Below, piece after piece: positions 54,038 through 62,929 of a stretch of 64,000 nt of DNA. A program made the position numbers and the translations under genes. Below the pieces are notes generated by a model that saw only the letters and a program-made list of their open reading frames with translations, was not told the DNA's origin and ran no database searches. Source of the stretch: Azospirillum griseum (GTDB lineage: Bacteria; Pseudomonadota; Alphaproteobacteria; Azospirillales; Azospirillaceae); assembly GCF_003966125.1 (NCBI RefSeq), contig NZ_RXMA01000002.1, forward strand, positions 1-64,000, read 5' to 3'. Numbering within the stretch: the first letter of the stretch is position 1; the number at the start of each line of letters is the position of its first letter.

Positions 54038-54762
54038 TTGATCTCAACGGCGTCTCCATCGGCTACGGCGACAGCGCGCCGCCGGTGCTGGTGGACGTCA
54101 CCCTGTCGGTTGAACGCGGCAGCTTCGTCGCCATCGTTGGCCCGTCGGGCGTGGGCAAATCCACCCTGCTGCGGGTGGTGGCCGGTCTGCACAAGGCCCG
54201 GACCGGCGGCGTCACCATCCACCAGGACCAGCGCCCGGCCCATCGCCCGGTCGGTCTGGTGTTCCAGGACGCCCGCCTGTTGCCCTGGCGCAAGGTGGTG
54301 AAGAACGTCCAACTGGGCCTGGAAGGTCTGCCGATCAGCGCCGCCGACCGGCTGCGCCGGGCCGAAGACGCGTTGAAGCTGGTCCGTCTGGACGGCTACG
54401 CCCGCCGCTGGCCCTATGAGTTGTCGGGCGGGCAGCGCCAGCGCGTGGGCATCGCCCGCGCCATGGCGGTCGATCCCGACATCCTGCTGATGGACGAGCC
54501 GTTCGGCGCGCTCGACGCCATCACCCGCAACAACCTTCAGGACGAGTTGCGGCGGATCCACCGGGAAACCGGCAAGACCATCCTGTTCGTCACCCATGAT
54601 CTGGAAGAGGCGGTGCATCTGGCCGACCGCATCATCGTGCTGGGCGGAACCCCGGCGCGGGTGGTGCGCGACGTGAAGAACGACGCCGGACGCGACGGCG
54701 CGGTCTTCCGCGATCAGGTGGAAAAACTGCGGCTGGAAATCGCCGACAACTACAGCATCTGA
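54025..54762 (+). CDS. ABC transporter ATP-binding protein, sulfonate/taurine/nitrate type
   Basis: A 245-aa ATPase of the SsuB/TauB group. Walker A GPSGVGKSTLL, Q-loop LVFQDARLLPWRKV, signature LSGGQRQRVGIARA, Walker B ILLMDEPFGALD and switch His in FVTHDLEEAVHLADR are all intact. The LLPW after the Q-loop is typical of this anion-importer family. ATG 54025 lies within the permease end, so translation is coupled. Last gene of the operon; a strong terminator follows. Confidence 0.94.
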   Translation: MAAVIDLNGVSIGYGDSAPPVLVDVTLSVERGSFVAIVGPSGVGKSTLLRVVAGLHKARTGGVTIHQDQRPAHRPVGLVFQDARLLPWRKVVKNVQLGLEGLPISAADRLRRAEDALKLVRLDGYARRWPYELSGGQRQRVGIARAMAVDPDILLMDEPFGALDAITRNNLQDELRRIHRETGKTILFVTHDLEEAVHLADRIIVLGGTPARVVRDVKNDAGRDGAVFRDQVEKLRLEIADNYSI

Positions 54763-54791
54763 CCGTTCACAGACGCACAGTCGCAGACGCA

Positions 54792-54835
54792 AAAAGGCCC
54801 CGCCACCGGATCGCAACCCGGTGGCGGGGCCTTTT
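54792..54835. terminator. Strong two-way intrinsic terminator
   Basis: Perfect 18-bp stem (54792-54809 with 54818-54835), 8-base loop, arms starting AAAA and ending TTTT. It serves the ABC operon (+) and the universal stress gene (-). Confidence 0.9.
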
Positions 54836-54847
54836 GCATGGCAAGAC

Positions 54848-55669
54848 TCAGTGCGACAGCAGGATCGGCACCGGGCAGGTGCGCAGGACATGGCGGGTCC
54901 CGCTGCCCCGGTGCAGGAAGGGGAAGCCGTAATGGCCGTGCGCGCCCATCACCAGCAGATCGGCCCCGGTGTCCATCGTGCGGGCCAGCAGCGCGTCCAT
55001 CGCCCCGATGTCCGACACGGTGAAGTGGGTCTGCTCCGCCGTGATGCCGTGGAAGGCCAGATGGTCGAGCAGGCCGACACGCGGCGATTCGGGCGCACCG
55101 GCGGCAGCCTGGGTCAGCACGGTGATGACCGTCACCTCATCCGCTTTTTCCAGCAGCGGCAACGAATCAGCCAACGCACGCGCCGCCTCCCGCTCCGCGT
55201 TCCAGGCGACGGCAACCCGCTTGCCGATCACTGGGAAGCTGCCCGCGTAGGGAATCACCAGAACCGGGCGGCCCGAATTCAGCACAACCTGTTCGTTCAA
55301 CTCCTCCGGCGCGCCATCGGACCCGACCTCGCGGTCATACTGGCCCAGGATGGTGAGGTCGGCGAAGCGCGACCAGATGATGGCCTCGCGAATCACATGA
55401 TTGTGCTCGCCGTGGGTCAGGCCGTGCCATTGGCCGTTCACGCCCGCCGCCGCCAGCTTTTCGCTGAACAGGGCCTGGCTGCGCACCGCCGCCTCGGCCA
55501 GATGATCGCTCGACCGGCGGGCGATCACGCTGGTGGCGTTGCGGTCGTTCTGGGCGAACAGCCCGCGCAAAAAGGCACCGTGGCGCTGCGCCAAGGTGAT
55601 GGCGGCATCAAGCCGGGCGCCCACGTGCGGGCTGGAATCCAGATGAACCAGGATGTGTTTGTAAGACAT
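54848..55669 (-). CDS. Universal stress protein with two Usp domains
   Basis: A 273-aa cytoplasmic protein made of two tandem UspA folds (about 1-145 and 150-273). Domain 1 starts MSYKHILVHLDSSPHVGAR. Domain 2 ends MGAHGHYGFPFLHRGSGT, the G-2x-G-9x-G(S/T) ATP-binding motif; domain 1 lacks a full copy (LGQYDREVGSDGAPE). Such proteins respond to stress, growth arrest or oxygen limitation. ATG 55669 follows GGGGAGGAT closely. A GTTTCA-N6-TGAAAC palindrome is 160 bases upstream of the start. Confidence 0.92.
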   Translation of the reverse strand: MSYKHILVHLDSSPHVGARLDAAITLAQRHGAFLRGLFAQNDRNATSVIARRSSDHLAEAAVRSQALFSEKLAAAGVNGQWHGLTHGEHNHVIREAIIWSRFADLTILGQYDREVGSDGAPEELNEQVVLNSGRPVLVIPYAGSFPVIGKRVAVAWNAEREAARALADSLPLLEKADEVTVITVLTQAAAGAPESPRVGLLDHLAFHGITAEQTHFTVSDIGAMDALLARTMDTGADLLVMGAHGHYGFPFLHRGSGTRHVLRTCPVPILLSH

Positions 55670-55830
55670 AACGATCCTCCCCCGATGGGCCTGGCCTGAT
55701 TGTCGTTTGCGACCTGTCGGGTCGCCTGAGTTTGGCCGTCGATGCACGGTTATGACAGCCGGTCCATCACTCCACTCCGCAAGACCTCCGTCAAGCCTTC
55801 GTCGTCTGCGATCAAGCGTCGCAGTCCAGT

Positions 55831-55848
55831 GTTTCAACCGAATGAAAC
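55831..55848. promoter_or_regulatory. Inverted repeat upstream of the universal stress gene
   Basis: GTTTCA-ACCGAA-TGAAAC: a 6-bp perfect inverted repeat with a 6-base spacer, in the 459-base gap between the usp and chaC genes. A candidate operator; no known regulator is named. Confidence 0.35.
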
Positions 55849-55893
55849 TCCGCCCCCACCGGTGTGACGGCCATCACTGACGCCCACAAAAGA

Positions 55894-55909
55894 TGGCATT
55901 TAGGATGCA
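55894..55909 (+). promoter_or_regulatory. Sigma-54-like promoter pointing into a non-coding region
   Basis: TGGCATTTAGGATGCA keeps the GG (-24) and GC (-12) dinucleotides at the exact spacing and TGGCA fully, but differs at three weaker positions. It is a poorer match than the site at 7194. It points at 55920-56034, where no plus-strand gene is apparent. Confidence 0.35.
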
Positions 55910-55919
55910 TTAACGACTT

Positions 55920-56034
55920 CTGGCTTTGAGTTGGGCATACGAAGCATCACGACAGTGGCTCCCCCGGACGCCGTCCCCCCTTACACGGCGTCCACAACAC
56001 TGGACCGGCGGCCCCACCGCCGGTCCAGTGTTGT
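55920..56034 (+). ncRNA. Possible structured non-coding RNA (two adjoining hairpins)
   Basis: Two perfect hairpins follow each other without a gap. Hairpin 1 has 9-bp arms 55966-55974 and 55985-55993. Hairpin 2 has 18-bp arms 55994-56011 and 56017-56034 with loop CCCCA. A sigma-54-like element lies about 25 bases before the proposed 5' end. There is no open gene on the plus strand. No T-run follows hairpin 2. The alternative is that hairpin 2 is simply the terminator region of the chaC gene, whose stop lies 95 bases away on the other strand. Confidence 0.3.
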
Positions 56035-56128
56035 TGCCCGAGACTCCAGGCCCCCGAGGCTACCTGTCGACGTCATCAGCGATTTGGATTGCGGCGGTGA
56101 TCGCACCCGACCGGCTCCCCTCGCGTGG

Positions 56129-56716
56129 TCAACCGAGGTTGCGCCGGACCCCGGCGTAAATCCGGTGCAACCGCGCGTCGGGAATGCCAAGCGCGTCAAG
56201 CTGCTGGACCGTGTTGGCGAGATACTCGACGTTCGGGCCGCGTTGGCCGCAGCAACGGGCAATGCGCTGGATCACCGACGCCTCATCCAACCCGCCGCAA
56301 TATTGCTGGTGCCGTCGATCCACCACAAAGCAGCAAGCCTCCACCCGTCGGCCATCCTGCAAACGCAGACGGCGGAGCAGCGGGCGGTAGACCCGGTTGG
56401 TCATCTCCCGGTCCCACAGGTAATCGAGCGCGCCGGGAACCTCCGCCGCTGCGATGCGGAAGACAATGCCCCGACAGGAGCCGCCATGGTCCAGCCCCAA
56501 CACCAGACCGGGCCGCTCCGGCGTGCCGCGATAGCGGTGGGAGGCCACGCAAAATCGCCGATGATACCCGTTCAGCAGCGCCAAATGGCGCTCGACGAAC
56601 GGAAAGCCGGGATTCCACATCAGCGAGCCATAGGCGAACACCCACAGATCCGCACCAGGATGCAGCGTGATGTCCTGCGACCAATCGGGCGGGGGGGCGA
56701 ACGGTTGAAGGGGCAT
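56129..56716 (-). CDS. Gamma-glutamylcyclotransferase, ChaC-like
   Basis: A 195-aa protein. WVFAYGSLMWNPGFPF is the substrate loop (YGSL) of the ChaC group, which splits glutathione to 5-oxoproline and Cys-Gly. FCVASHRYRGTPERPGLVLGL, CRGIVFRI and YLWDREM are the other conserved segments; Glu in REM or nearby completes the site. ATG 56716 gives MPLQPFAPPP; the frame is open to 56866, but without homology. Cytoplasmic. It could link to the sulfur genes by recycling cysteine, though it is not in their operon. Confidence 0.9.
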   Translation of the reverse strand: MPLQPFAPPPDWSQDITLHPGADLWVFAYGSLMWNPGFPFVERHLALLNGYHRRFCVASHRYRGTPERPGLVLGLDHGGSCRGIVFRIAAAEVPGALDYLWDREMTNRVYRPLLRRLRLQDGRRVEACCFVVDRRHQQYCGGLDEASVIQRIARCCGQRGPNVEYLANTVQQLDALGIPDARLHRIYAGVRRNLG

Positions 56717-56834
56717 GGTTGGGCTGAAAACGGATCCGACTCGTTGAAAACCAACGGATGTTGCAAAGAATCCCAGGGGCAAGCCTAGCATGGTGGCGGG
56801 AGCGTCGCTATAAATGGACCGACACGGAACGGAC

Positions 56835-57869
56835 ATGCCACCGATGCGCTTTCCCAAACTCCGCAATCGCCTGATCGCCGGTCTTGCCCTTCTCGTCGCC
56901 CTGCCACCCGTTGGTTATGGGCTGTGGTGGTGGCAGGCCGCGCGCGCCGTCGAACGCGGGGTGTTGACCTGGATCGAGCAGCAACGGGCAAACGGTGGCC
57001 TGGCCAACCACGCCGGCCTGTCGGTGGAGGGATTCCCCTTTGCCCTGCGCGCCGCGCTGGAACAGCCGCACCTCGCCACACGCGGTGCGGAATGGCGTGG
57101 CACCCGACTGGTGGCCGAAGCCACCCCGTGGAATCCGACCGAGGTGAATCTGAGCCTGCCGGGCGAACAGCGCCTGACCCTGGTTCAGGCTGGTCAACCG
57201 CCGCTGGACGTGACCGCCCACGGCGGCGGCGGCGGGCGGGCGGTGTGGGCGTTGAACGGCACGCTGGAGACGCTGCGCCTGACCTTCACCGATCTGACCG
57301 CCCAGGCGCTCAACCAACCGCTGCCCATCGCCTCGCTCGACCTCAGCGCCGCCCAGCCCAGCCAACCGCCGGGAGCCGCCACCGACACCGCTTTGACGAT
57401 CGGCGTGACGGCAAACGGCCTGACCCTGCCCGACAACGCCCCGCCCTCCCTGGGGCGCGACGTGAAGCGGGCCGAGTTTTCCGCCCGTGTGATGGGCCGC
57501 CTGCCTCAACCCGAACCGGTCAGCCTGTCCAGTTGGAGCCGGGAGGGCGGGACGGTGCAGGTGGATCGTCTGGCGCTGGATTGGGGGCCGCTGGCCATCG
57601 CGCTGAACGGAACCCTGTCGCTGGATCCGGAGCTGCAGCCCTTGGCCGATCTGACAGCGGAGATTCACGGCGCGCCAGCGGCCTTGAACGCCGCCAAACC
57701 GATGATGCGCCCGAACGAAGCGGCGATGGCCCGCACCGTGGTCGCCATGCTGTCCCGCCCGACCGGCCCCGGCGGCGCGCCAGTCATCACCACCCCGGTG
57801 AAGGTGCAGGACCACGCCCTGTTTCTCGGCCCGCTGAAGGTGGCGTCGGTCCCGCGCGTCGTGTGGTAA
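56835..57869 (+). CDS. DUF2125 family membrane-anchored protein
   Basis: A 344-aa protein with an N-terminal membrane helix (LIAGLALLVALPPVGYGLWWW, about 12-33) and a long periplasmic beta-rich domain: VEGFPFALRAALEQPHL, VNLSLPGEQRLTL, LALDWGPLAIALNGTLSLD and a final LGPLKVASVPRV. This is the DUF2125 pattern, of unknown function and common in alphaproteobacteria. ATG 56835 follows GGAACGGAC; ATG 56844 is possible. Divergent from chaC with about 118 bases between. Confidence 0.85.
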   Translation: MPPMRFPKLRNRLIAGLALLVALPPVGYGLWWWQAARAVERGVLTWIEQQRANGGLANHAGLSVEGFPFALRAALEQPHLATRGAEWRGTRLVAEATPWNPTEVNLSLPGEQRLTLVQAGQPPLDVTAHGGGGGRAVWALNGTLETLRLTFTDLTAQALNQPLPIASLDLSAAQPSQPPGAATDTALTIGVTANGLTLPDNAPPSLGRDVKRAEFSARVMGRLPQPEPVSLSSWSREGGTVQVDRLALDWGPLAIALNGTLSLDPELQPLADLTAEIHGAPAALNAAKPMMRPNEAAMARTVVAMLSRPTGPGGAPVITTPVKVQDHALFLGPLKVASVPRVVW

Positions 57870-58189
57870 CGCGGCGTCGGACATCGTCACTCCCTCCTTT
57901 CTCCAGCCTGATGGCGTCGATCTTCTGGTCCCGTGACCTGAGGAAACACCGTCGCCTGTCCACAGCGTCGCTCTGATACAGCCTGTGCTTGTCCAGATTT
58001 TTTGCAAACAATAATCATTTAAAGTTTAAGATCCAAAAATGAGAGTTTCAACCTTTCATTAGTCTTATTAATTGCTGTAAAATTCTCCCATCAATGCTGT
58101 CGAAAAATGGTTCGAGAACTAAGAAAATCAAAATCATTAGATTTCGAACCATTCATTTTCGAAGTAAATTCTTCGATGGTGGATCAGAA
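57870..58189. other. 320-base AT-rich intergenic region
   Basis: Composition drops sharply from about 57990: runs of A/T such as TTTTTTGCAAACAATAATC and ATTTAAAGTTTAAGATCC. It probably holds the promoter of the glycosyltransferase gene and the left edge of the foreign-looking segment. No RNA gene or second ORF is convincing; an in-frame extension from 58094 has no homology. Confidence 0.5.
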
Positions 58190-59026
58190 ATGGCAAAATT
58201 TTCAATCATACTTCCGACGCTTCGGCGTGAGTTATTGGCGCAAACCATCCATTGCATCCGGGAGAGCAGTGGATCTCACAAAATTGAAATGGTTGTTGTA
58301 TCCCCGTTTGAGACGGACGGTGATGACATCGTCAATGTTCTGGAGTTTGAGCAAAAGGGAAACTGCACCGCGCACGCCAGCGGATACAATCGCGCAACCG
58401 GAGACATCATCGTTGCAATGACCGACGACCACCTTCCAATGCCAGGTTGGTTGGATGGAGTTGAGAACATTATTAACGAGAAAGAGTCTCTTGATTTTCC
58501 GTTTCTCGGTGGTATTCATCGCCCATACTGCCCGTATTTCGGGACAGTGTACGGCCTGTACTACGCTTACTTTCCTGTGATGTCCCGCCGCAGCGTCGAA
58601 GCGGTGGGGGGATGGTTTTCAACCGACTACCGCGCCCATTTCGGCGATTCCGATCTGGCTCTGCGTGTCTGGGCGGCGGGTGGCCGGTGCGAACTGATGC
58701 CGGGGCATCGGTTGCTTCAAAATCCAGCCGAGGACCCGGAGACGGAATCCACCCACAAATCCACATCGTTGGTGAATGACTTTAAAACCTTCACCGGCAA
58801 ATACCATAAGGCCTTCGGCGACCGGTTCCCGTCACCAACCATGGATTTGCAAGCGGCCTTCCACAGCATCAATTTCGACTATCACCTGAGCGAGCTTGAC
58901 GACTGGTCGTTCATGGCCCGCGTTCCGCCGTCTCAACACAACGGGCGACCGCATGATTGGTGTGAACAGCCCCAGCCACAACGACAACGTCATTCGGTGC
59001 CAGATATGGCGCTGGCGGACGGCTGA
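58190..59026 (+). CDS. Family 2-like glycosyltransferase, foreign-looking
   Basis: A 278-aa GT-A fold protein. MAKFSIILPTLRRELL opens the fold, GYNRATGDIIVAMTDDHLP supplies the DxD-like metal site (TDD), and VGGWFSTDYRAHFGDSDLALR is the acceptor region with GDSD. It should transfer a sugar to a polysaccharide or glycolipid. The first half is much richer in A/T than neighbours. ATG 58190 has a GGTGGA upstream. The last 35 residues (QHNGRPHDWCEQPQPQ and on) look unnatural; the +1 frame reads MIGVNSPSHNDNVIRCQIW, so a frameshift near 58900 is possible. Confidence 0.78.
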   Translation: MAKFSIILPTLRRELLAQTIHCIRESSGSHKIEMVVVSPFETDGDDIVNVLEFEQKGNCTAHASGYNRATGDIIVAMTDDHLPMPGWLDGVENIINEKESLDFPFLGGIHRPYCPYFGTVYGLYYAYFPVMSRRSVEAVGGWFSTDYRAHFGDSDLALRVWAAGGRCELMPGHRLLQNPAEDPETESTHKSTSLVNDFKTFTGKYHKAFGDRFPSPTMDLQAAFHSINFDYHLSELDDWSFMARVPPSQHNGRPHDWCEQPQPQRQRHSVPDMALADG

Positions 59027-59067
59027 AAGGCAAGGAAGCGGGGTGGCAAACACCACCCCCGTTTCCC

Positions 59068-60468
59068 TCATTCCAGAAACAGCTTGCCCTTTTCGCTGCC
59101 GTGCACGCCCAGCGACTTCAGCTTGCGGTGCAGGGCGGAGCGTTCCATGCCGACAAAGGACGCGGTGCGGGAGATGTTGCCGCCAAAGCGCGTGACCTGG
59201 GCCAACAGATACTCCCGCTCGAACACCTCGCGGGCTTCGCGCAGGGGCAGGCCCATGATCTCGCCGCCCTTGTCCCATTTCAGCACGGTCGGGGTGATCG
59301 CGCCGATTTCCGGCGGCAGGGTGTCGGCGCGGATCGGTTCCTTCGGGTCGCCCTGCGCCATGATCAGCAGCCAATCCACCACGTTGCGCAGTTGGCGCAC
59401 GTTGCCCGGCCAGTCATAGGCCTGGAGGGCCGCCATCGCGTCCTCGCCGAACTCGCGCACCGGCAGACCGGCGGCTTCGGCCGACCGCTGCATGAAGTGG
59501 CGGGCCAGATGCGGGATGTCCTCCCGCCGTTCGGTCAGGGACGGAACGCGGATCGGAACCACCGACAGACGGTAGAACAGATCCTGGCGAAATCGGCCTT
59601 GCTCGATCTCCGCTTGCAGATCGCGGTTCGAAGTGGCGATCACCCGGACATCGACCTCGACCCGGTGGCCGCCGCCGACCCGCTCGAACACCTGTTCCTG
59701 CAGGGCGCGCACGATCTTGCCTTGGGTTTCCAGCGGCATGTCGGCGACCTCGTCCAGCAGCAGCGTGCCGCCATGGGCTTGTTCGAAGGTGCCGATCTTG
59801 CGGCCATGGCCATCCACTCCGGACTCGGTCCCGAACAGCTCCATCTCCAGCCGCTCGGGCCGCATGGTGGCGCAGTTCAGGCCGACAAAGGGGCCGTCGT
59901 TGCGGCGGGAACGGGCGTGGATTAGGCGGGCCACCACCTCCTTGCCCGACCCGGCCGGGCCGGTGATCAGCACGCGGCTGCCGGTGGGGGCCACCTTGTC
60001 GATGCTCTGGCGCACCTGATTGACGGCGGGGGAGCGGCCGATCATCTCCAGGTCGCCGCCCGCCCGCAGCTTCAGTTCCTGGTTCTCCCGCTTCAGCCGC
60101 GACGCCTCGATGGCGCGCTCGACCATCAGCAGCAGGCGGTCAGCCTTGAACGGCTTTTCGACAAAGTCATAGGCCCCGATCTTGATCGCCTGGACGGCGG
60201 TTTCGATGTTGCCATGGCCCGACATCATGATGACCGGCAGGTTGGCGTGGTCGCGCATCAACTGTTCCAGGATCTGCAAACCGTCCAGACGGCTGCCCTG
60301 AAGCCAGATGTCGAGCACCACCAGGCTGGGCCGCCGCGCCGACACCTGGGCAAAGGCCTGATCGGCGTCGGCGGCCTCGCGCGTTTTGATGCCTTCGTCG
60401 TTCAGGATGCCCGCGATCAGCATCCGAATGTCGGCTTCGTCATCGACGATCAGAATGTCATGCGCCAT
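59068..60468 (-). CDS. ntrX: Nitrogen-regulation response regulator NtrX, lacking GAFTGA
   Basis: A 466-aa regulator: receiver domain (phospho-Asp53 in [10 protein letters not shown]), AAA+ domain (Walker A GPAGSGKE, Walker [12 protein letters not shown]) and a C-terminal Fis-type helix-turn-helix ([20 protein letters not shown]). Where NtrC has [10 protein letters not shown], this protein reads [15 protein letters not shown], so the sigma-54 contact loop is missing. It probably acts as a conventional transcription factor. ATG 60468 overlaps the end of ntrY by 11 bases. Partner kinase NtrY. Roles in nitrogen, redox and cell-envelope control are known in relatives. Confidence 0.95.
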   Translation of the reverse strand: MAHDILIVDDEADIRMLIAGILNDEGIKTREAADADQAFAQVSARRPSLVVLDIWLQGSRLDGLQILEQLMRDHANLPVIMMSGHGNIETAVQAIKIGAYDFVEKPFKADRLLLMVERAIEASRLKRENQELKLRAGGDLEMIGRSPAVNQVRQSIDKVAPTGSRVLITGPAGSGKEVVARLIHARSRRNDGPFVGLNCATMRPERLEMELFGTESGVDGHGRKIGTFEQAHGGTLLLDEVADMPLETQGKIVRALQEQVFERVGGGHRVEVDVRVIATSNRDLQAEIEQGRFRQDLFYRLSVVPIRVPSLTERREDIPHLARHFMQRSAEAAGLPVREFGEDAMAALQAYDWPGNVRQLRNVVDWLLIMAQGDPKEPIRADTLPPEIGAITPTVLKWDKGGEIMGLPLREAREVFEREYLLAQVTRFGGNISRTASFVGMERSALHRKLKSLGVHGSEKGKLFLE

Positions 60469-62764
60469 GGGCCGCTTGCCTCGTCTCTCCGCCGGTCTCC
60501 GCCGGCCTGTCGTCGCGTCCGGCGGCGTCCGCCATGGCCGCAACCGGGTGTGGGATGACCAGGGTGACGCGCGCGCCGACACCGCTGTCGCGGTCGTTCA
60601 GGCTCAGCACGCCGCCATGGTCCTCCATGATCTTCTTGACGATCGCCAGCCCCAGGCCGGTCCCTTTGGCCCGCGTCGTCACATAGGGTTCGGTCAACCG
60701 GTCGCGCTGCTCGTCGGTCGGCAGACCCTTGCCGTTGTCCTCGATGGTCAGCGTGACCTTGTCCTCGTCGTTCGCTACGCTGATCGACACCTCCCCGCCG
60801 GGCAGCGGGCTGCCGTCGGCCGATGGGCTGCGGCCTTCGATGGCGTCGGCGGCGTTCTGCAACAGGTTGGTCAGCACCTGCGAGATCTGGCGGCTGTCGC
60901 ACACCACGGTCAGCGGCCCGTTGGACAGCCGGGTGTCGAACCGGATGCTGCCGCTGTGGGCGTTGGATTGCAGGAACACCGCCTGCCGCACCAGATCGTT
61001 GAGGTTGCAGGGTTTCATCACCGGCTGGGGCATGCGGGCGAAGGCGGAAAACTCATCGACCATGCGACGGATGTCGTCCACCTGCCGGACGATGGTGTCC
61101 GTGCACAGGGTGAACACCTCGGTGTCGCTGGTTATTTCCTTCAAATATTTCCGCCGCAGCCGTTCCGCCGACAATTGGATCGGCGTCAGCGGATTCTTGA
61201 TCTCGTGGGCGATGCGCCGGGCCACATCGGCCCAGGCCGCCTTGCGCTGGGCGGACACCAGTTCGGTGATGTCGTCGAAGGTGACGACATAGCCGCGCAC
61301 CTCGCCGCTGCGCCCCTCCGCCGCGATGCGGACCAGCAGGGTCAGGGTGGGCGAGCCGGGGCGGCGGAGCTGGATTTGATCCTGGACCACCCGGCCCGGT
61401 CGCTTGGGCGCGTTGTCCAGCAGATCGGCCATGTCCGGCGACAGATCGGTCAGCGCGACGCCGATCAGGGTTTCGGGATCCTCCACCCCCAGCAGGCGCG
61501 CGGCCGACCGGTTGGGCAGGTTGATGCAGCCGTTGCCGTCCAGGCCGAGCACCCCGGCGGACACGCCCGACAGCACGGTTTCGGTGAAGCGCCGCCGCTC
61601 GTCCAGCAGCCGGTTGGCCGACAGCAGTTCACGCCGCTGCCCCTCGATTTCCGTCGTCATGCGGTTGAAGGCGCGGGACAGCAGGACGAACTCGTCATCC
61701 CCCGGCGGTTCGGAAACGCGCACGGTCAGATCACCGGCGCGCACCCGTTCCGCCGCGCCGATCAAGGCGCTGATCGGGCGGGCCAACCGCGTCGCGAAAT
61801 TCAGCCCGGCCCACACCGCCGCCAGCAGCAGCAGCAGCGCCACCACCAGGAAAATCAGGGTGAAGGTGATTTGCAGGCTGCCGCGCTGGTTTTCCAGGTC
61901 GTCATACTCGCGCACCGCGCCTTGCGCGGCGGCCATGTGCGACAGCACGCGCGGTTCCACCATCCGCCCGACATAGAGGAAGGTGTCCGATCCCCGTTCC
62001 AGCGACACCAGCGCGCGGACGCGGTCGTCGTTCTGGCTGATGATGAGCACCACGTCGCCACGCCGGGCGATCTGGAGCTTTTCTTCGGAAATCGGATCGA
62101 ACTCCAGGGTGAAGGTGTATCCCGACCGCGCGATGATCGCCCCGGTGGTCCCGTTGAACACGATGGCTTCGGAAAGCGCGCGCAGCATGGATTGGGTGGC
62201 GACGATCTGCTCGAACCGCTGCGGGTCGCTCGACAGCCGGGCTTCCTGCGACAGATCGTTGGCCATGGCCAGCGCGTCGGCGCGGATGTTCTGCTGATGT
62301 TCGTGCAGATAGGCGCTGGCGACCACCAACGATTCATTCACCGCCGTGCGGACCCGGTCGCTGAACCAGCTTTGCACACCCACGTAAAAGAAGATGGTGG
62401 AAAACACCGCCATGATGATGGCCGGGGCCACCGCCAGCAGGCTGAACACCAGAACGAGCCGGGTGTGCAGCCGCGATCCGGCCAGTCCACGCCGCCGCCC
62501 CATCCAGATTCCGACGATCCGGCGGGAAATCAACACGCCCAGCGTCAGCAGCAGCGCCAGATCCAGCGTCAGCAGCAGGGTGACAGTGCGCGGGTTGGAT
62601 TGACCGAACGGCGCGCTTTCCGTCATCGCCGCGTAGGTGGCAAAACCGGCGGCGAGCGCTGCCAGCGACAGCGCGACCGCCAGACGCTTGGTCAACCCCA
62701 TGCGGGCCGACCAGCGGAGAACGCGTTGCCACAAAGGGGTTTGACTGTCTGTCGTGGAGGTCAT
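60458..62764 (-). CDS. ntrY: Nitrogen-regulation sensor histidine kinase NtrY
   Basis: A 768-aa membrane kinase. N-terminal membrane helices (three, about 25-130) flank an extracytoplasmic domain up to about residue 300, followed by another helix ([19 protein letters not shown]). A HAMP domain, a PAS domain (about 375-490) and the kinase core follow: H520 in [20 protein letters not shown]-box [10 protein letters not shown] and G-boxes [20 protein letters not shown]. It phosphorylates NtrX. ATG 62764 is chosen; ATG 62818 would add 18 residues. The ntrC-ntrY-ntrX order is conserved. Confidence 0.95.
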   Translation of the reverse strand: MTSTTDSQTPLWQRVLRWSARMGLTKRLAVALSLAALAAGFATYAAMTESAPFGQSNPRTVTLLLTLDLALLLTLGVLISRRIVGIWMGRRRGLAGSRLHTRLVLVFSLLAVAPAIIMAVFSTIFFYVGVQSWFSDRVRTAVNESLVVASAYLHEHQQNIRADALAMANDLSQEARLSSDPQRFEQIVATQSMLRALSEAIVFNGTTGAIIARSGYTFTLEFDPISEEKLQIARRGDVVLIISQNDDRVRALVSLERGSDTFLYVGRMVEPRVLSHMAAAQGAVREYDDLENQRGSLQITFTLIFLVVALLLLLAAVWAGLNFATRLARPISALIGAAERVRAGDLTVRVSEPPGDDEFVLLSRAFNRMTTEIEGQRRELLSANRLLDERRRFTETVLSGVSAGVLGLDGNGCINLPNRSAARLLGVEDPETLIGVALTDLSPDMADLLDNAPKRPGRVVQDQIQLRRPGSPTLTLLVRIAAEGRSGEVRGYVVTFDDITELVSAQRKAAWADVARRIAHEIKNPLTPIQLSAERLRRKYLKEITSDTEVFTLCTDTIVRQVDDIRRMVDEFSAFARMPQPVMKPCNLNDLVRQAVFLQSNAHSGSIRFDTRLSNGPLTVVCDSRQISQVLTNLLQNAADAIEGRSPSADGSPLPGGEVSISVANDEDKVTLTIEDNGKGLPTDEQRDRLTEPYVTTRAKGTGLGLAIVKKIMEDHGGVLSLNDRDSGVGARVTLVIPHPVAAMADAAGRDDRPAETGGETRQAAHGA

Positions 62765-62848
62765 GATCCGGCGCGACTCTGTTGCCGGAATGATACACCT
62801 CTGTTGCCGCATTGCCAAGCGACAACCGCAAGCCCGTTTTCAAGCGGA

Positions 62849-62886
62849 TTCTGCCCCTTTCCCGCCGTTGCGGCGAAGGGGCAGAA
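62849..62886 (-). terminator. Hairpin between ntrC and ntrY
   Basis: An 11-bp outer stem (62849-62859 with 62876-62886) and a 5-bp inner stem (62863-62867 with 62871-62875), with a 3-base bulge. No U-run on the minus strand. It may be a weak terminator or processing site that lowers ntrYX expression relative to ntrC. Confidence 0.5.
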
Positions 62887-62929
62887 GCGCTGTCGCAGAA
62901 AAGTCACAAGCGCGCCCGCCAACGACCGC

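Noticed and set aside
55931..56788. 285-codon plus-strand frame opposite chaC, downstream of the sigma-54-like site
   Set aside because: It is the shadow of chaC, contains no domain and starts before the hairpins; it does not look like the target of that promoter.
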